NCBI RefSeq assembly: GCF_040419245.1
Contig: NZ_JAZHOH010000002.1
Coordinates: forward strand, 124,001 to 188,000
Reading direction: 5' to 3'
Length of the DNA stretch: 64,000 bases
Source of the DNA: Ewingella sp. CoE-038-23
Lineage (GTDB): Bacteria > Pseudomonadota > Gammaproteobacteria > Enterobacterales > Enterobacteriaceae
Every line of letters starts with the position of its first letter. Position 1 is the stretch's first letter. The notes beneath the pieces are model-generated. The model was not told the origin of the DNA. It did not search any database and worked only from the letters and a program-made list of their open reading frames with translations. Below are positions 18,980 through 27,010 of the stretch, one piece after another. A program made the position numbers and the translations under genes.

Positions 18980-19930
18980 ATGCTAAATCACCACACGACA
19001 AAGATTCTCCCGGCAAAATCTGACAAAAAGGCCCTCACTAGCACCCTCTCACTTTTGGCTTGCGAAGCCCTGTTGGTGGTTGCCTGGAGTTCAGGGTTCG
19101 TCGGCGCAAGGTTCTCCATTGATTACACTTCGGCTTTTCTTGTGGTTTTCTGGCGCTGCGTGCTGGTCACGGTGATTTTGTTCCCCTTTGTTATTAGCCA
19201 GTTGCGCCGTACGTCGCTTGCCACGATAGCGCTCAACGCGGGCATTGGCCTGCTGGCCATGGCGGGATATCTGGCGGGAGTAGTGAAAGGCATTGAGTTG
19301 GGCGTTTCCGCCGGGCTTGCGGCATTAATGGCCGATCTTTTACCCATCGGTACCGCCCTGCTGGCACTGATCTTTATGCGGCAAAAACCAGCTAACGTGG
19401 TCTGGATCGGCTTGTTATTGGGCGTCGGCGGGGTGCTAATGGTCAGCTGGAGTAGCCTGTCGTGGAAGGCGGTTCCCCTGTGGGCCTATGCTCTGCCGCT
19501 ACTTGGTATGCTGTCACTGGCCGGAGCGACCTTGCTACAAAAGCAATTTCAACCCTCGGTGCCTTTGAATCTCACCACCACGTTGTGGCTACAGAGCGCA
19601 GCGTCGTCGCTGGCTTTTGCCATATTCGTGGGGATGCAAGAGCCCTTGCTGCCGGAGATTTCGCGCGGATTTACCCTCAGCGTGTTATGGACTGGGCTGT
19701 TTTCAACTTTCGGTGGCTACGGGCTTTACTGGTTCTGCCTGCAACGCACCTCGGCGGTGCGCGTCACCAGCGTCCTGTTCCTCAGCCCGCCGGTCACCCT
19801 GCTTTGGGCATGGGCGATGTTTGATGAACCCCTTTCATGGACCATGCTGGCCGGAATGGCAGTTTCCCTGCTCGGAATTGGGATGGTTATCAAGGGAGAT
19901 TCAAAGATCTCCCGATTTAAAGCGCGTTAA
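18980..19930 (+). CDS. DMT/EamA-family transporter
   Basis: 316 residues with about ten hydrophobic segments in two related halves, the usual EamA layout. The family marks are ALLVVAWSSGFVGARFSID in segment 1, LLPIGTALLALIF near the end of the first repeat and LFLSPPVTLLWAWAMFDEPLSW in the second. Such proteins mostly export amino acids or metabolites across the inner membrane. The AGAGAGG-like ribosome site precedes ATG 18980. Divergent LysR regulator upstream. Confidence 0.9.
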   Translation: MLNHHTTKILPAKSDKKALTSTLSLLACEALLVVAWSSGFVGARFSIDYTSAFLVVFWRCVLVTVILFPFVISQLRRTSLATIALNAGIGLLAMAGYLAGVVKGIELGVSAGLAALMADLLPIGTALLALIFMRQKPANVVWIGLLLGVGGVLMVSWSSLSWKAVPLWAYALPLLGMLSLAGATLLQKQFQPSVPLNLTTTLWLQSAASSLAFAIFVGMQEPLLPEISRGFTLSVLWTGLFSTFGGYGLYWFCLQRTSAVRVTSVLFLSPPVTLLWAWAMFDEPLSWTMLAGMAVSLLGIGMVIKGDSKISRFKAR

Positions 19931-19943
19931 GGTAATGAGTGCA

Positions 19944-20063
19944 CTACTCAAAAGGAGTCCCAACAGTAGCAACATTAAGGGTGTCTCCTTCTGGAGTGAA
20001 ATCTGCCTGCAAAGTACATGCAAAAAATATCAGAAAAGAGAAAGCAAGAGGTGTTTTTTTCAT
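19944..20063 (-). CDS. 39-residue secreted peptide or truncated immunity gene (too short for routine calling)
   Basis: An ATG at 20063 opens 39 codons. The first 20 residues form a convincing Sec signal peptide (two Lys, then LAFSFLIFFACTLQA) and the mature part is only DFTPEGDTLNVATVGTPFE. It lies 16 bp after the end of the lipoprotein gene, on the same strand and with the same AT-rich composition, so it belongs to the PAAR/effector module. It could be a 3'-truncated second immunity or effector-accessory gene cut at the module's edge, or a true small peptide. No family is recognised. Confidence 0.45.
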   Translation of the reverse strand: MKKTPLAFSFLIFFACTLQADFTPEGDTLNVATVGTPFE

Positions 20064-20079
20064 ATCTTTTCTAGTTTTT

Positions 20080-20529
20080 CTATAAGTCTCTATTGGAATT
20101 AACAATATTTAGTACATAATCCTTACTAAAATTCCCAGCTGGCGCAATCATACTACCGTACATTTTCCCCTTGATATTTATTTTTACAACCCCCAATATG
20201 GCAGGAGTGCCATATACCTCAATGCAGTTATAATTGTTGCTATCTCTTGGTTTCATTTGTTTTACTCTCCACTCAGGATATTGACAATTGCGCAAAGAGA
20301 TACCAGCATCATTTGGTGTAACGAGACCTATGCCGTCTGTCTGATGGTTTCTACCATGGACAACCCCTCCACCTAAAATATATATTCTAGAGAGATAGGG
20401 CACGTCAATTACTGCGCTTTCTAGGACCTTGCCATCAGGAATATACTCAGCCTTTGAACTTAAAATGCTGCATCCGGAAATACTAAAAATAGACAAAGTA
20501 AATATAATTTGCAGTATTAACATATTCAT
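20080..20529 (-). CDS. Small lipoprotein, probable immunity protein of the PAAR-linked effector
   Basis: 149 residues. The signal peptide ends in the lipobox ISGC (Cys near residue 20). The ATG overlaps the effector stop as ATGA, the tight coupling expected between a toxin and its immunity gene. Lipoprotein immunity proteins usually guard the periplasm, so the effector should act there, for instance on peptidoglycan. The mature part (YIPDGKVLESAVIDVP, NDAGISLRNCQYPEW) matches nothing I recognise. Function is inferred from position and lipobox. Confidence 0.65.
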   Translation of the reverse strand: MNMLILQIIFTLSIFSISGCSILSSKAEYIPDGKVLESAVIDVPYLSRIYILGGGVVHGRNHQTDGIGLVTPNDAGISLRNCQYPEWRVKQMKPRDSNNYNCIEVYGTPAILGVVKINIKGKMYGSMIAPAGNFSKDYVLNIVNSNRDL

Positions 20530-21521
20530 TTTAATGGTTTGAAAACCATCCCTCCAAAGAAACGGTTAATAAAAAATGATAATTTCTTACTTGGTTTTAT
20601 TAAATCATCAACCTTCCCCCAAGAAAACAAACTTAGATGCACAGTCTCATCTTTTGACTGTGTAACAGGGCCATCCCATACAATCCAGTGAGTTGGCACG
20701 GTGAGATTTGAAAAGCGTCCACCTTCAAGAAGACCATCATTAATTAATGTTACGACTTTGTAACCTTTTTCTACATACTTATTTAAATCTTGAATCCCCT
20801 TTATACCTGCCTGAACGAGTCCGACATTACTATACGCTCTTTCATAACCAGCTTTTTCAAACCAAGTCGTCAGCATTTGCCACATGGTGATCCCCGCCAC
20901 AGGGGAATCAAGCGCGTCAAAGCTGAATATTGCATTCTCAGAATCCCTTAATCCAGCCAGTGTCATCCAATCAAGACCAGAAATATCTCCATAAAAATGG
21001 CCAGCCGGATGGCGACAACCATCACCCGGGGAAATCTCTAGTTCACCAATCTTAGTTTTACCGTATTTCCATAGTTCATGAGCTGCCTGTGCATATACAT
21101 CCGGCCGGTCATTTTGGAGGCAATAAAAAAATACTGCAGGGCCACATACACTAGCACTAGCCTGAAATGGATAAGACAGATGATAAAATCGGTCATTTAT
21201 ATCAGACTCAATTAACGACTTCTCAAAAGGATCCCTCGGACTTCCAATAGGATAATCCTTCGCAATAAAAGGTCGTTCCGGGGTGGATATCTTAAGAACT
21301 TTCGTCTCCCCTCCTTCACTTTCCGGTTTCATCGCGCCTTGTGACTCAAAGTAGCAGGGATTTTCTCGCTTAACGGGAGACCAAGATTTACCGGAAGTAA
21401 ACTCCTGCAGCGTGTACATTTTGGTAAATGGCTCTGCTGAAACACGGTGTGTATGTAACATTGTTTTCCGATACAGCGTGACCTGCATAATATAAATGGT
21501 CGAAAGCGACTCATTGATATC

Positions 21522-21530
21522 GGCAGTAAC
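21522..21530. repeat. IS1 target-site duplication, left copy
   Basis: GGCAGTAAC lies directly left of the IS1 left end and is repeated exactly at the right end. Confidence 0.97.
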
Positions 21531-21585
21531 GGTAATGGTGCCAACTTACTGATTTAGTGTATGATGGTGTTTTTGAGGTGCTCCA

Positions 21586-21861
21586 GTGGCTTCTGTTTCT
21601 ATCAGCTGTCCCTCCTGTTCAGCTACTGAAGGCGTGGTGCGTAACGGTAAAAGTACTGCCGGACATCAGCGCTATCTCTGCTCTCACTGCCGTAAAACAT
21701 GGCAGCTACAGTTCACTTACACCGCTTCTCAACCCGGTACGCATCAGAAAATCATTGATATGGCCATGAATGGCGTCGGATGTCGCGCCAGTGCACGCAT
21801 TATGGGCGTTGGCCTCAACACGGTTTTACGACACTTAAAAAACTCAGGCCGCAGTCGGTAA
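21586..21861 (+). CDS. insA: IS1 InsA regulatory protein
   Basis: 91 residues. A zinc-finger region ([10 protein letters not shown] and [11 protein letters not shown]) is followed by an HTH, as in IS1 InsA, which binds the IS1 ends and represses transposition. The frame contains the A6C slippery site AAAAAAC near 21838, where ribosomes shift -1 to make the InsAB' transposase. Confidence 0.96.
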   Translation: MASVSISCPSCSATEGVVRNGKSTAGHQRYLCSHCRKTWQLQFTYTASQPGTHQKIIDMAMNGVGCRASARIMGVGLNTVLRHLKNSGRSR

Positions 21862-22283
21862 CCTCGCGCATACAACCGGGCAGTGATGTGATTGTCTGCG
21901 CGGAAATGGACGAACAGTGGGGTTACGTCGGCGCTAAATCACGCCAGCGCTGGTTGTTTTACGCGTATGACAGGATACGGAGGACGGTTGTGGCGCACGT
22001 ATTCGGTGAACGCACGTTGGCCACGCTGGAGCGTCTTCTGAGCCTGCTGTCGGCCTTTGAGGTCGTGGTATGGATGACGGATGGCTGGCCGCTGTATGAA
22101 TCACGCCTGAAGGGAGAACTGCACGTTATCAGCAAGCGATATACGCAGCGCATTGAGCGGCATAACCTGAATCTGAGGCAGCATCTGTCAAGGCTGGGCA
22201 GGAAGTCACTGTCGTTCTCAAAATCGGTGGAGCTGCATGACAAAGTCATCGGGCATTATCTGAACATAAAACACTATCAGTAA
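21780..22283 (+). CDS. insB: IS1 InsB transposase part
   Basis: 167 residues. It is normally made as the InsAB' fusion by frameshifting from insA. It carries the IS1 DDE-type catalytic domain ([20 protein letters not shown] and [13 protein letters not shown]) and the conserved tail [19 protein letters not shown]. Full length, so the element is probably active. Confidence 0.96.
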   Translation: MSRQCTHYGRWPQHGFTTLKKLRPQSVTSRIQPGSDVIVCAEMDEQWGYVGAKSRQRWLFYAYDRIRRTVVAHVFGERTLATLERLLSLLSAFEVVVWMTDGWPLYESRLKGELHVISKRYTQRIERHNLNLRQHLSRLGRKSLSFSKSVELHDKVIGHYLNIKHYQ

Positions 22284-22298
22284 GTTGGAGTCATTACC

Positions 22299-22307
22299 GG
22301 CAGTAAC
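22299..22307. repeat. IS1 target-site duplication, right copy
   Basis: GGCAGTAAC, identical to 21522-21530. Confidence 0.97.
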
Positions 22308-22471
22308 ATGTTTCTGCGTTTCGAAATTTCCTTGCAGCGTTTGTTGTTTTACATCCACAAGAAGATACTTATTTCGGGCAGAGTCCATCCGATAAATGCA
22401 TAGGTCATAAAGAACTGAGCTCGGCGCAACATTAGTGTGTATGCGCGTACTGACATAATAAACAGGCATAA

Positions 22472-22993
22472 TTAGTCCATTAGTATATGCAGATTAATGT
22501 TTTCAACGGATTCAGAAAAATGCCACGCCGTCATACCCTTTTCGTCGGTCATTCCTGTTTCCGAGCGTCCATCAGGGAATATCACGGTGTAGCGGCAGCA
22601 TGCCATCAACTGACCATTGTCACCGCAACACTGGAATCGAAGGCTATTTCGGGAAGTTGAGTCTTTCACCTGCTGTGTCGACACAGAGGATTGATGGGTA
22701 TTACGAGACGTCAGGACACCAACTGGTGTGCTGGTATATTGCGAGGTAGAGCCAAAAACATAGTGATCTGGGCAATTGCACAATACCCTATCGCCGGTAG
22801 CGACATACGCCTTGCCCTCTTCCGCCCAATCTTGGGCTGATGCAAAGATTTCAAACACCCCGTCGCATTTGCTACAAGTGGCTTTGTCGCCTGTGCGAGC
22901 TATGGGTTTATCACCTTCAAACCAGGTTGCGGTGGCAGAAACGACCGCACCAAAACTGGTTTTATCACCAAGACATGCCAATCCTCTGGCCAT
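22472..22993 (-). CDS. PAAR-domain spike-tip protein with C-terminal adaptor domain
   Basis: 173 residues. The first 95 residues are a PAAR domain (ARGLACLGDKTSFGAVVSAT, then KPIARTGDKATC and YVATGDRVLCNCPDHYVFG), with the repeated GD and His/Cys residues that form the conical, zinc-bound tip of a type VI secretion spike. Residues 115-173 (CCRYTVIFPDGRSETGMTDE, then KGMTAWHFSE) form a small beta domain often attached to PAAR or VgrG proteins as a cargo adaptor. A GAGGGAA site precedes ATG 22993. It is immediately followed by the interrupted effector gene. No core type VI genes lie in the window, so it is an orphan module. Confidence 0.88.
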   Translation of the reverse strand: MARGLACLGDKTSFGAVVSATATWFEGDKPIARTGDKATCSKCDGVFEIFASAQDWAEEGKAYVATGDRVLCNCPDHYVFGSTSQYTSTPVGVLTSRNTHQSSVSTQQVKDSTSRNSLRFQCCGDNGQLMACCRYTVIFPDGRSETGMTDEKGMTAWHFSESVENINLHILMD

Positions 22994-23176
22994 AGTTGTT
23001 CCCTCAATGTAATTTCCGTTTTGCTAACAAGCCTCTAACTCACAAAATTCTGGCTTGAAGAGGCAGTATCTCAGGTAAACCTTCAAAAATCTTCCGCTTT
23101 ATGCGACGTTATAGGCCGTTTTAGTTCCTGCCAGCCAAGGAATGCGACGACAGGATTTGAAGGAAAGAGACGCATA

Positions 23177-24229
23177 ATGAAGAAAAGCATCACCATAAAA
23201 GATATTGCTGAGATGGCCGGGGTGTCGATCACCACGGTTTCCCGCGTACTCAATAACAACCAGTGGGTGGCGGATAAAACCAAAGCCAAGGTTGATAAGG
23301 TGATCAAGGAGAATAATTTCAGCCCAAACTTAGTAGCGCGCGGCATGATTTCGAAGAAAACCCACATGCTCGCGGTGGTGGTTTCTGATATCACTAACCC
23401 CTACTTCGTGATGCTAGTCGAACAGATTGAAAAGGTCTGCTTACACGCTGGCTATAAGGTTATGCTGTTCGACACACAGTCCGCCAATAAAGGCCCGACG
23501 GGCTCTGCGCAGCATATCGACGAGAACATTTTTACCTCGGTGATCAGCAGCCAGCTCGACGGCGTGATTATTCTCGGTGGCGAAATTGACTACCTTGTGG
23601 TGCCGGAGAGCTATCTTGAGGCACTGAAAAAACTCACCGAAACCATCCCTACCGTGGTAGTGGGTCGTCACATTCCGCAGCTTGATTACCCCTGTATAGT
23701 CCGCGACCAGACCCACAGCGTTGAGTTGGTCACTCAACATTTGATTGATAAGGGCTATCAGAAAATCGCCTTTATCGGCGGTTCGGAGAAGGTCTACATC
23801 ACTAAACAGCGGATAAAAGCCTTCAAAGATCAGCTGGCGAAAGCCGGATTAACGGCCGATGACAGCCTGATCGTTGAGACCAACTTTTACCTGCAACACG
23901 GCTATCAGGCCGCAGAACGCCTGATACAGCAGCGTCAAAAAGGCGGGCTTCCTGAAGCCATTTTGGCGATTAACGATCAGGTCGCCATCGGGGCTATCCG
24001 AGCGTTAAAAGATAACCATATCAGCGTGCCGCAAGATATTGCGGTCGCCAGCTGCGAGTACTTCCCTGGCAGCGAATATTACGTTCCACGCATTACCACG
24101 GTTGACCATCAAAATGCACAGATCGGTCAGGCGGTTACCACCACTATTCTGGAAATCATCGAGCCGCGTGAGCAGGCGAGTGAGCATCCGGAAATTGTCT
24201 CTGTGCTGATTGAAGGCGAGTCTTGCTAA
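23177..24229 (+). CDS. LacI-family transcriptional repressor
   Basis: 350 residues. N-terminal HTH and hinge ITIKDIAEMAGVSITTVSRV, then a periplasmic-binding-like sugar domain ending LIEGESC. An AAGGAAAGAG ribosome site lies upstream. It precedes, on the same strand, a SIS-domain enzyme and a PTS permease, and a perfect LacI-type palindrome stands in front of those genes. It is therefore the likely repressor of that sugar operon, released by the phosphorylated sugar or a relative. Confidence 0.93.
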   Translation: MKKSITIKDIAEMAGVSITTVSRVLNNNQWVADKTKAKVDKVIKENNFSPNLVARGMISKKTHMLAVVVSDITNPYFVMLVEQIEKVCLHAGYKVMLFDTQSANKGPTGSAQHIDENIFTSVISSQLDGVIILGGEIDYLVVPESYLEALKKLTETIPTVVVGRHIPQLDYPCIVRDQTHSVELVTQHLIDKGYQKIAFIGGSEKVYITKQRIKAFKDQLAKAGLTADDSLIVETNFYLQHGYQAAERLIQQRQKGGLPEAILAINDQVAIGAIRALKDNHISVPQDIAVASCEYFPGSEYYVPRITTVDHQNAQIGQAVTTTILEIIEPREQASEHPEIVSVLIEGESC

Positions 24230-24390
24230 GCTTGTCCCGGCTTGAGTGTTTGCTCAAGCCATCAATCACTCCCCGTTAAATCCAAAAGCGCACTCCCCCT
24301 TGGAAAAGGCGTTTTAACCCTGCCTTTTGCCACTTCGCTCACAGTTTCAATCTTGTCGTATTGATCTTCCTATTGCCGGCTCCTATTTTA

Positions 24391-24406
24391 CTGAAAACGT
24401 TTTCAG
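24391..24406. promoter_or_regulatory. LacI-family operator before the SIS/PTS genes
   Basis: CTGAAAACGTTTTCAG is a perfect 16-bp palindrome with the central CG typical of LacI/GalR operators. It lies 49 bases upstream of the SIS gene start and 160 bases after the LacI gene. Confidence 0.85.
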
Positions 24407-24454
24407 GTTTTTCATTTAAAAACCTAAAAGACATCGTAAATAAGGGAGAAGACC

Positions 24455-25525
24455 GTGAAGCCGACCATGATGACCTATATTCATCAGCAGCATGAAGTAT
24501 TGTTAAATATCCTTAATGGATATCCTAAGACAATCCCTGTTGTTCAAGATAAGAAAGAGTGGTTAATACTCGCCACCGGCTCCAGTATTAATGCGGCAAA
24601 AAGCGCCAAGTATTATATTGAGAAACTAACCCGCGCCAGAATTACTATCGAAGAACCTTTCAATTATCAGTTCTTTGAAAAGCCAAACCCGGCGATTGAT
24701 TTAGTCATGGGCGTTTCCCAAAGTGGCGAAAGCACCTCCACGCTGAACGCCATGCGCCACATTAAGCAGTACAGCAACGCGCAAACCTACGGCGTCACCA
24801 GCAAGATGGACAGCGAACTGGCGAAGAGCGTTGATATCGCTATTGATATTCAAAACGGTGAAGAACGTGTAGGCTACGTCACCAAAGGTTATACCGCGAC
24901 GATCCTCACCCTGATGTTACTAGGTTTACGCAGTGCCAGAGCCGAAGGCGCCATTAGCGAACAGCAAGAACACGCCGAACTGGCGATGTTCAAAGCCGCC
25001 ATCGACGCCATTCCCACCATCATTGATGATACCGAGGCTTTCTACCAAACCTGGAAGGAGGAGCTGGTCCCCTCGCCGCGTTTCACCAGTATCGGCTATG
25101 GCCCGGCGGTGGGCGTTTGTCAGGAGATGGCGACCAAATTTGCCGAAACGGTGCGCGTCCCCTCTCAAGGTATTGAGATGGAGACCTTCATGCATGGTCC
25201 CTATTTCGAGGTGAATCCGCACCATCGCATCTTCTTTATCGAAGTGGAAAGCGTCGCCAAAGAGCGTTTGTTGCTGCTCAGAGAATATGAGAAGAAATGC
25301 ACACCCTTTATTTACAGCCTGAAGATTGGCACAAGCGATGAGCCGCGAACTTTAGCAATTGATGCCAAAGTCAGCGAATATATTGCGCCACTGATTGCCG
25401 TGATCCCTTTCCAGATATTGGCTCATCATATTGCTGAAGATAAAGGCAATAACCTCGGCCAGCGTATTTTTACCGATTTTGGCGTCTCGGTGAAAAGTAA
25501 AACCAAACCCGGTGATTATAACTAA
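24455..25525 (+). CDS. SIS-domain sugar-phosphate enzyme (GlmS isomerase/deglycase type)
   Basis: 356 residues with two SIS domains, as in the C-terminal half of GlmS and in FrlB-type deglycases. Marks are ILATGSSINAAKSAKYY in the first domain, VSQSGESTSTLNAM (phosphosugar loop) and the late VRVPSQGIEMETFMHGPYFE. The start is GTG at 24455, with AAGGGAGAA just upstream. Co-transcribed with an EIIBC permease, it should act on the phosphorylated sugar that permease imports, probably an amino sugar or a sugar-amine conjugate (isomerase, deaminase or deglycase). The exact substrate cannot be read. It is too long and of the wrong type for MurQ etherase. Confidence 0.85.
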   Translation: MKPTMMTYIHQQHEVLLNILNGYPKTIPVVQDKKEWLILATGSSINAAKSAKYYIEKLTRARITIEEPFNYQFFEKPNPAIDLVMGVSQSGESTSTLNAMRHIKQYSNAQTYGVTSKMDSELAKSVDIAIDIQNGEERVGYVTKGYTATILTLMLLGLRSARAEGAISEQQEHAELAMFKAAIDAIPTIIDDTEAFYQTWKEELVPSPRFTSIGYGPAVGVCQEMATKFAETVRVPSQGIEMETFMHGPYFEVNPHHRIFFIEVESVAKERLLLLREYEKKCTPFIYSLKIGTSDEPRTLAIDAKVSEYIAPLIAVIPFQILAHHIAEDKGNNLGQRIFTDFGVSVKSKTKPGDYN

Positions 25526-25545
25526 GGTTTAATGAAGGAAATAAC

Positions 25546-26928
25546 ATGGCTATTGATTATAAAATGATGGCAAGTCAGATTATTTCTAATATTGGTGGTG
25601 ATAACAATATTGAATATCTCACGCATTGCGCCACGCGGTTACGTTTTAATCTAAAAGATCTCACCAAGGTTAATGAGCCTGCTCTCAACGACATGCCGGA
25701 TATCATTAAAGTTATCAATAACAATAGCCAGTTCCAGATCGTCATCGGCCCGCAAGTCGAGCACGTCTATCAGGCGATTGAGCAGGCTCGGGTCGTCGAA
25801 CCTGAAAGCCAGATGGTTGCCGAACCCGAGGAAAAAACCTCGCTGTTTAACCGTCTGCTTTCCAATATCTCGGCCATTTTCACCCCTTACATCGGCGTGT
25901 TGGCGGGCGTCGGCATGCTCAAGGGTATCGTGGTTTTACTCCAAACTATGAACCTGGTCCATACCGATGCCTATGTCTTTACCGTGTTTAACGCACTGGC
26001 CAGCGGCGTGTTCACTTTCCTGCCTTTATTTATTGCAGTCACCGCCGCAGAGAAGTTTAAAACCAATAAATACATTGCGTTAGCTTTGACGGCGGCCATG
26101 GTATACCCATTAACGACGACGGATATCCCTGCCGCAATCAGCGTATTTGGCCTGTCGCTGAGTATGAAAATCTACGGCGGCGCGGTGATCCCGGCGATTT
26201 TCGCGGTACTTTTCCTCAGCTATGTCGAACGCTATCTGAAGAAAGTCATCCCGGAAGTCGCCGCGCTGGTGTTTGTCCCCTGCCTGTCGCTGATTATCAC
26301 TGGTTTCGTGGTATTCACCTTTATCGGCCCGATTGCTGACTACGTGGGCATCGGCATCGCCAAAGGCTACTTCTGGCTTTACCAGCTCAGCCCGGTGATT
26401 TCCGGCGCGCTGCTGGCAGGCATTGGTCAGTTGTTCGTGGTATTCGGCGTGCATTGGGGCATTATCCCGATTGCGCTGATCAACATTCAGGTTTCTGGCT
26501 TCGACACCATTATGCCGATGTTTATGTCGGCGGTGATGGGGCAATTCGGCGCGGCCTTTGGCGCAATCTTCATCGCCCGCAATGTGAAAGATAAGCAGAT
26601 TGCCATTTCAGCCTCTATTTCCGCCTTCTTTGGCATCACCGAACCGGCGTTGTATGGGGTGAACCTGAAGTATCGCATGCTGTTTGTGTTTGGCTGCATC
26701 GGCGCGGCGCTGGGTGGCGGGATAACCGGCCTGCTGGGGGTGAAAACTTACAGTTTCTTGCCGGTGCTGAACGTGTTTGAGCTCGGCCTGTTCAGTGGCC
26801 CTGACTCGAAGATGATTTACGAAGTCGCCGCTATCGCCGTCGCCTTTAGCGTCCCGGCCATCCTAACCATTATTTATGGCAAAACTAGACTGGCGAAACT
26901 GCCCATTCCGGCGACCGAAAAGCCGTGA
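25546..26928 (+). CDS. PTS system EIIBC, glucose/beta-glucoside superfamily
   Basis: 460 residues. The EIIB domain comes first (residues 1-85) with the phosphorylated cysteine in YLTHCATRLRFNLKD. The EIIC membrane domain follows, with about ten segments and the conserved FGITEPALYGVN loop. No EIIA domain is present, so it must borrow one, most likely Crr. It imports and phosphorylates a sugar for the upstream SIS enzyme. AAGGAAATAAC precedes ATG 25546, 20 bp after the SIS gene. A terminator follows. It is a paralogue of the EIIBC at 59712-61127. Confidence 0.92.
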   Translation: MAIDYKMMASQIISNIGGDNNIEYLTHCATRLRFNLKDLTKVNEPALNDMPDIIKVINNNSQFQIVIGPQVEHVYQAIEQARVVEPESQMVAEPEEKTSLFNRLLSNISAIFTPYIGVLAGVGMLKGIVVLLQTMNLVHTDAYVFTVFNALASGVFTFLPLFIAVTAAEKFKTNKYIALALTAAMVYPLTTTDIPAAISVFGLSLSMKIYGGAVIPAIFAVLFLSYVERYLKKVIPEVAALVFVPCLSLIITGFVVFTFIGPIADYVGIGIAKGYFWLYQLSPVISGALLAGIGQLFVVFGVHWGIIPIALINIQVSGFDTIMPMFMSAVMGQFGAAFGAIFIARNVKDKQIAISASISAFFGITEPALYGVNLKYRMLFVFGCIGAALGGGITGLLGVKTYSFLPVLNVFELGLFSGPDSKMIYEVAAIAVAFSVPAILTIIYGKTRLAKLPIPATEKP

Positions 26929-26948
26929 GATATGGATGTAGATAAGAA

Positions 26949-26987
26949 AAAGCGCAGCCCGAAATCACTCCGGGCTGCGCTTTTTTA
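26949..26987 (+). terminator. Strong bidirectional terminator after the PTS gene and ovoA
   Basis: AGCGCAGCCCG and CGGGCTGCGCT arms form an 11-bp stem, with five A before and six T after, serving the convergent genes on both sides. Confidence 0.92.
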
Positions 26988-27010
26988 TTGCAGCGTTTTT
27001 TATTGCAAAG

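Larger units (their letters stand above)
21531..22298 (+). mobile_element. IS1 insertion sequence, complete, 768 bp
   Basis: The ends are inverted repeats: GGTAATGGTGCCAACTTACT at the left and AGTAAGTTGGAGTCATTACC at the right. Length (768 bp), insA and insB frames and the interior sequence match IS1. Both ends are flanked by the same nine bases, GGCAGTAAC, so this was a simple transposition that has not since recombined. It sits inside the effector gene in the opposite orientation. Confidence 0.98.
20526..22469 (-). pseudogene. PAAR-linked cysteine-peptidase-like effector, interrupted by IS1
   Basis: Removing IS1 (21531-22298) and one copy of the 9-bp duplication joins ATG 22469 in frame to the 320-codon frame ending at 20526, giving 388 residues. 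The front part (54 codons, ending KH) has no known fold that I recognise. The C-terminal domain has ASVCGPAVFFYCLQ (candidate Cys nucleophile), HWIVWDG (candidate His) and HLSLFSWG, the order found in papain-like and C39-like peptidases and amidases. It starts two bases after the PAAR gene, so type VI delivery is likely. The fragment from ATG 21488 could still be translated, but the delivery part is lost. Confidence 0.75.

Noticed and set aside
26110..26544. 144-codon minus-strand frame inside the EIIBC gene
   Set aside because: It is rich in His/Arg/Asp, has no ribosome site and lies wholly within a well-supported membrane protein gene; typical shadow frame.
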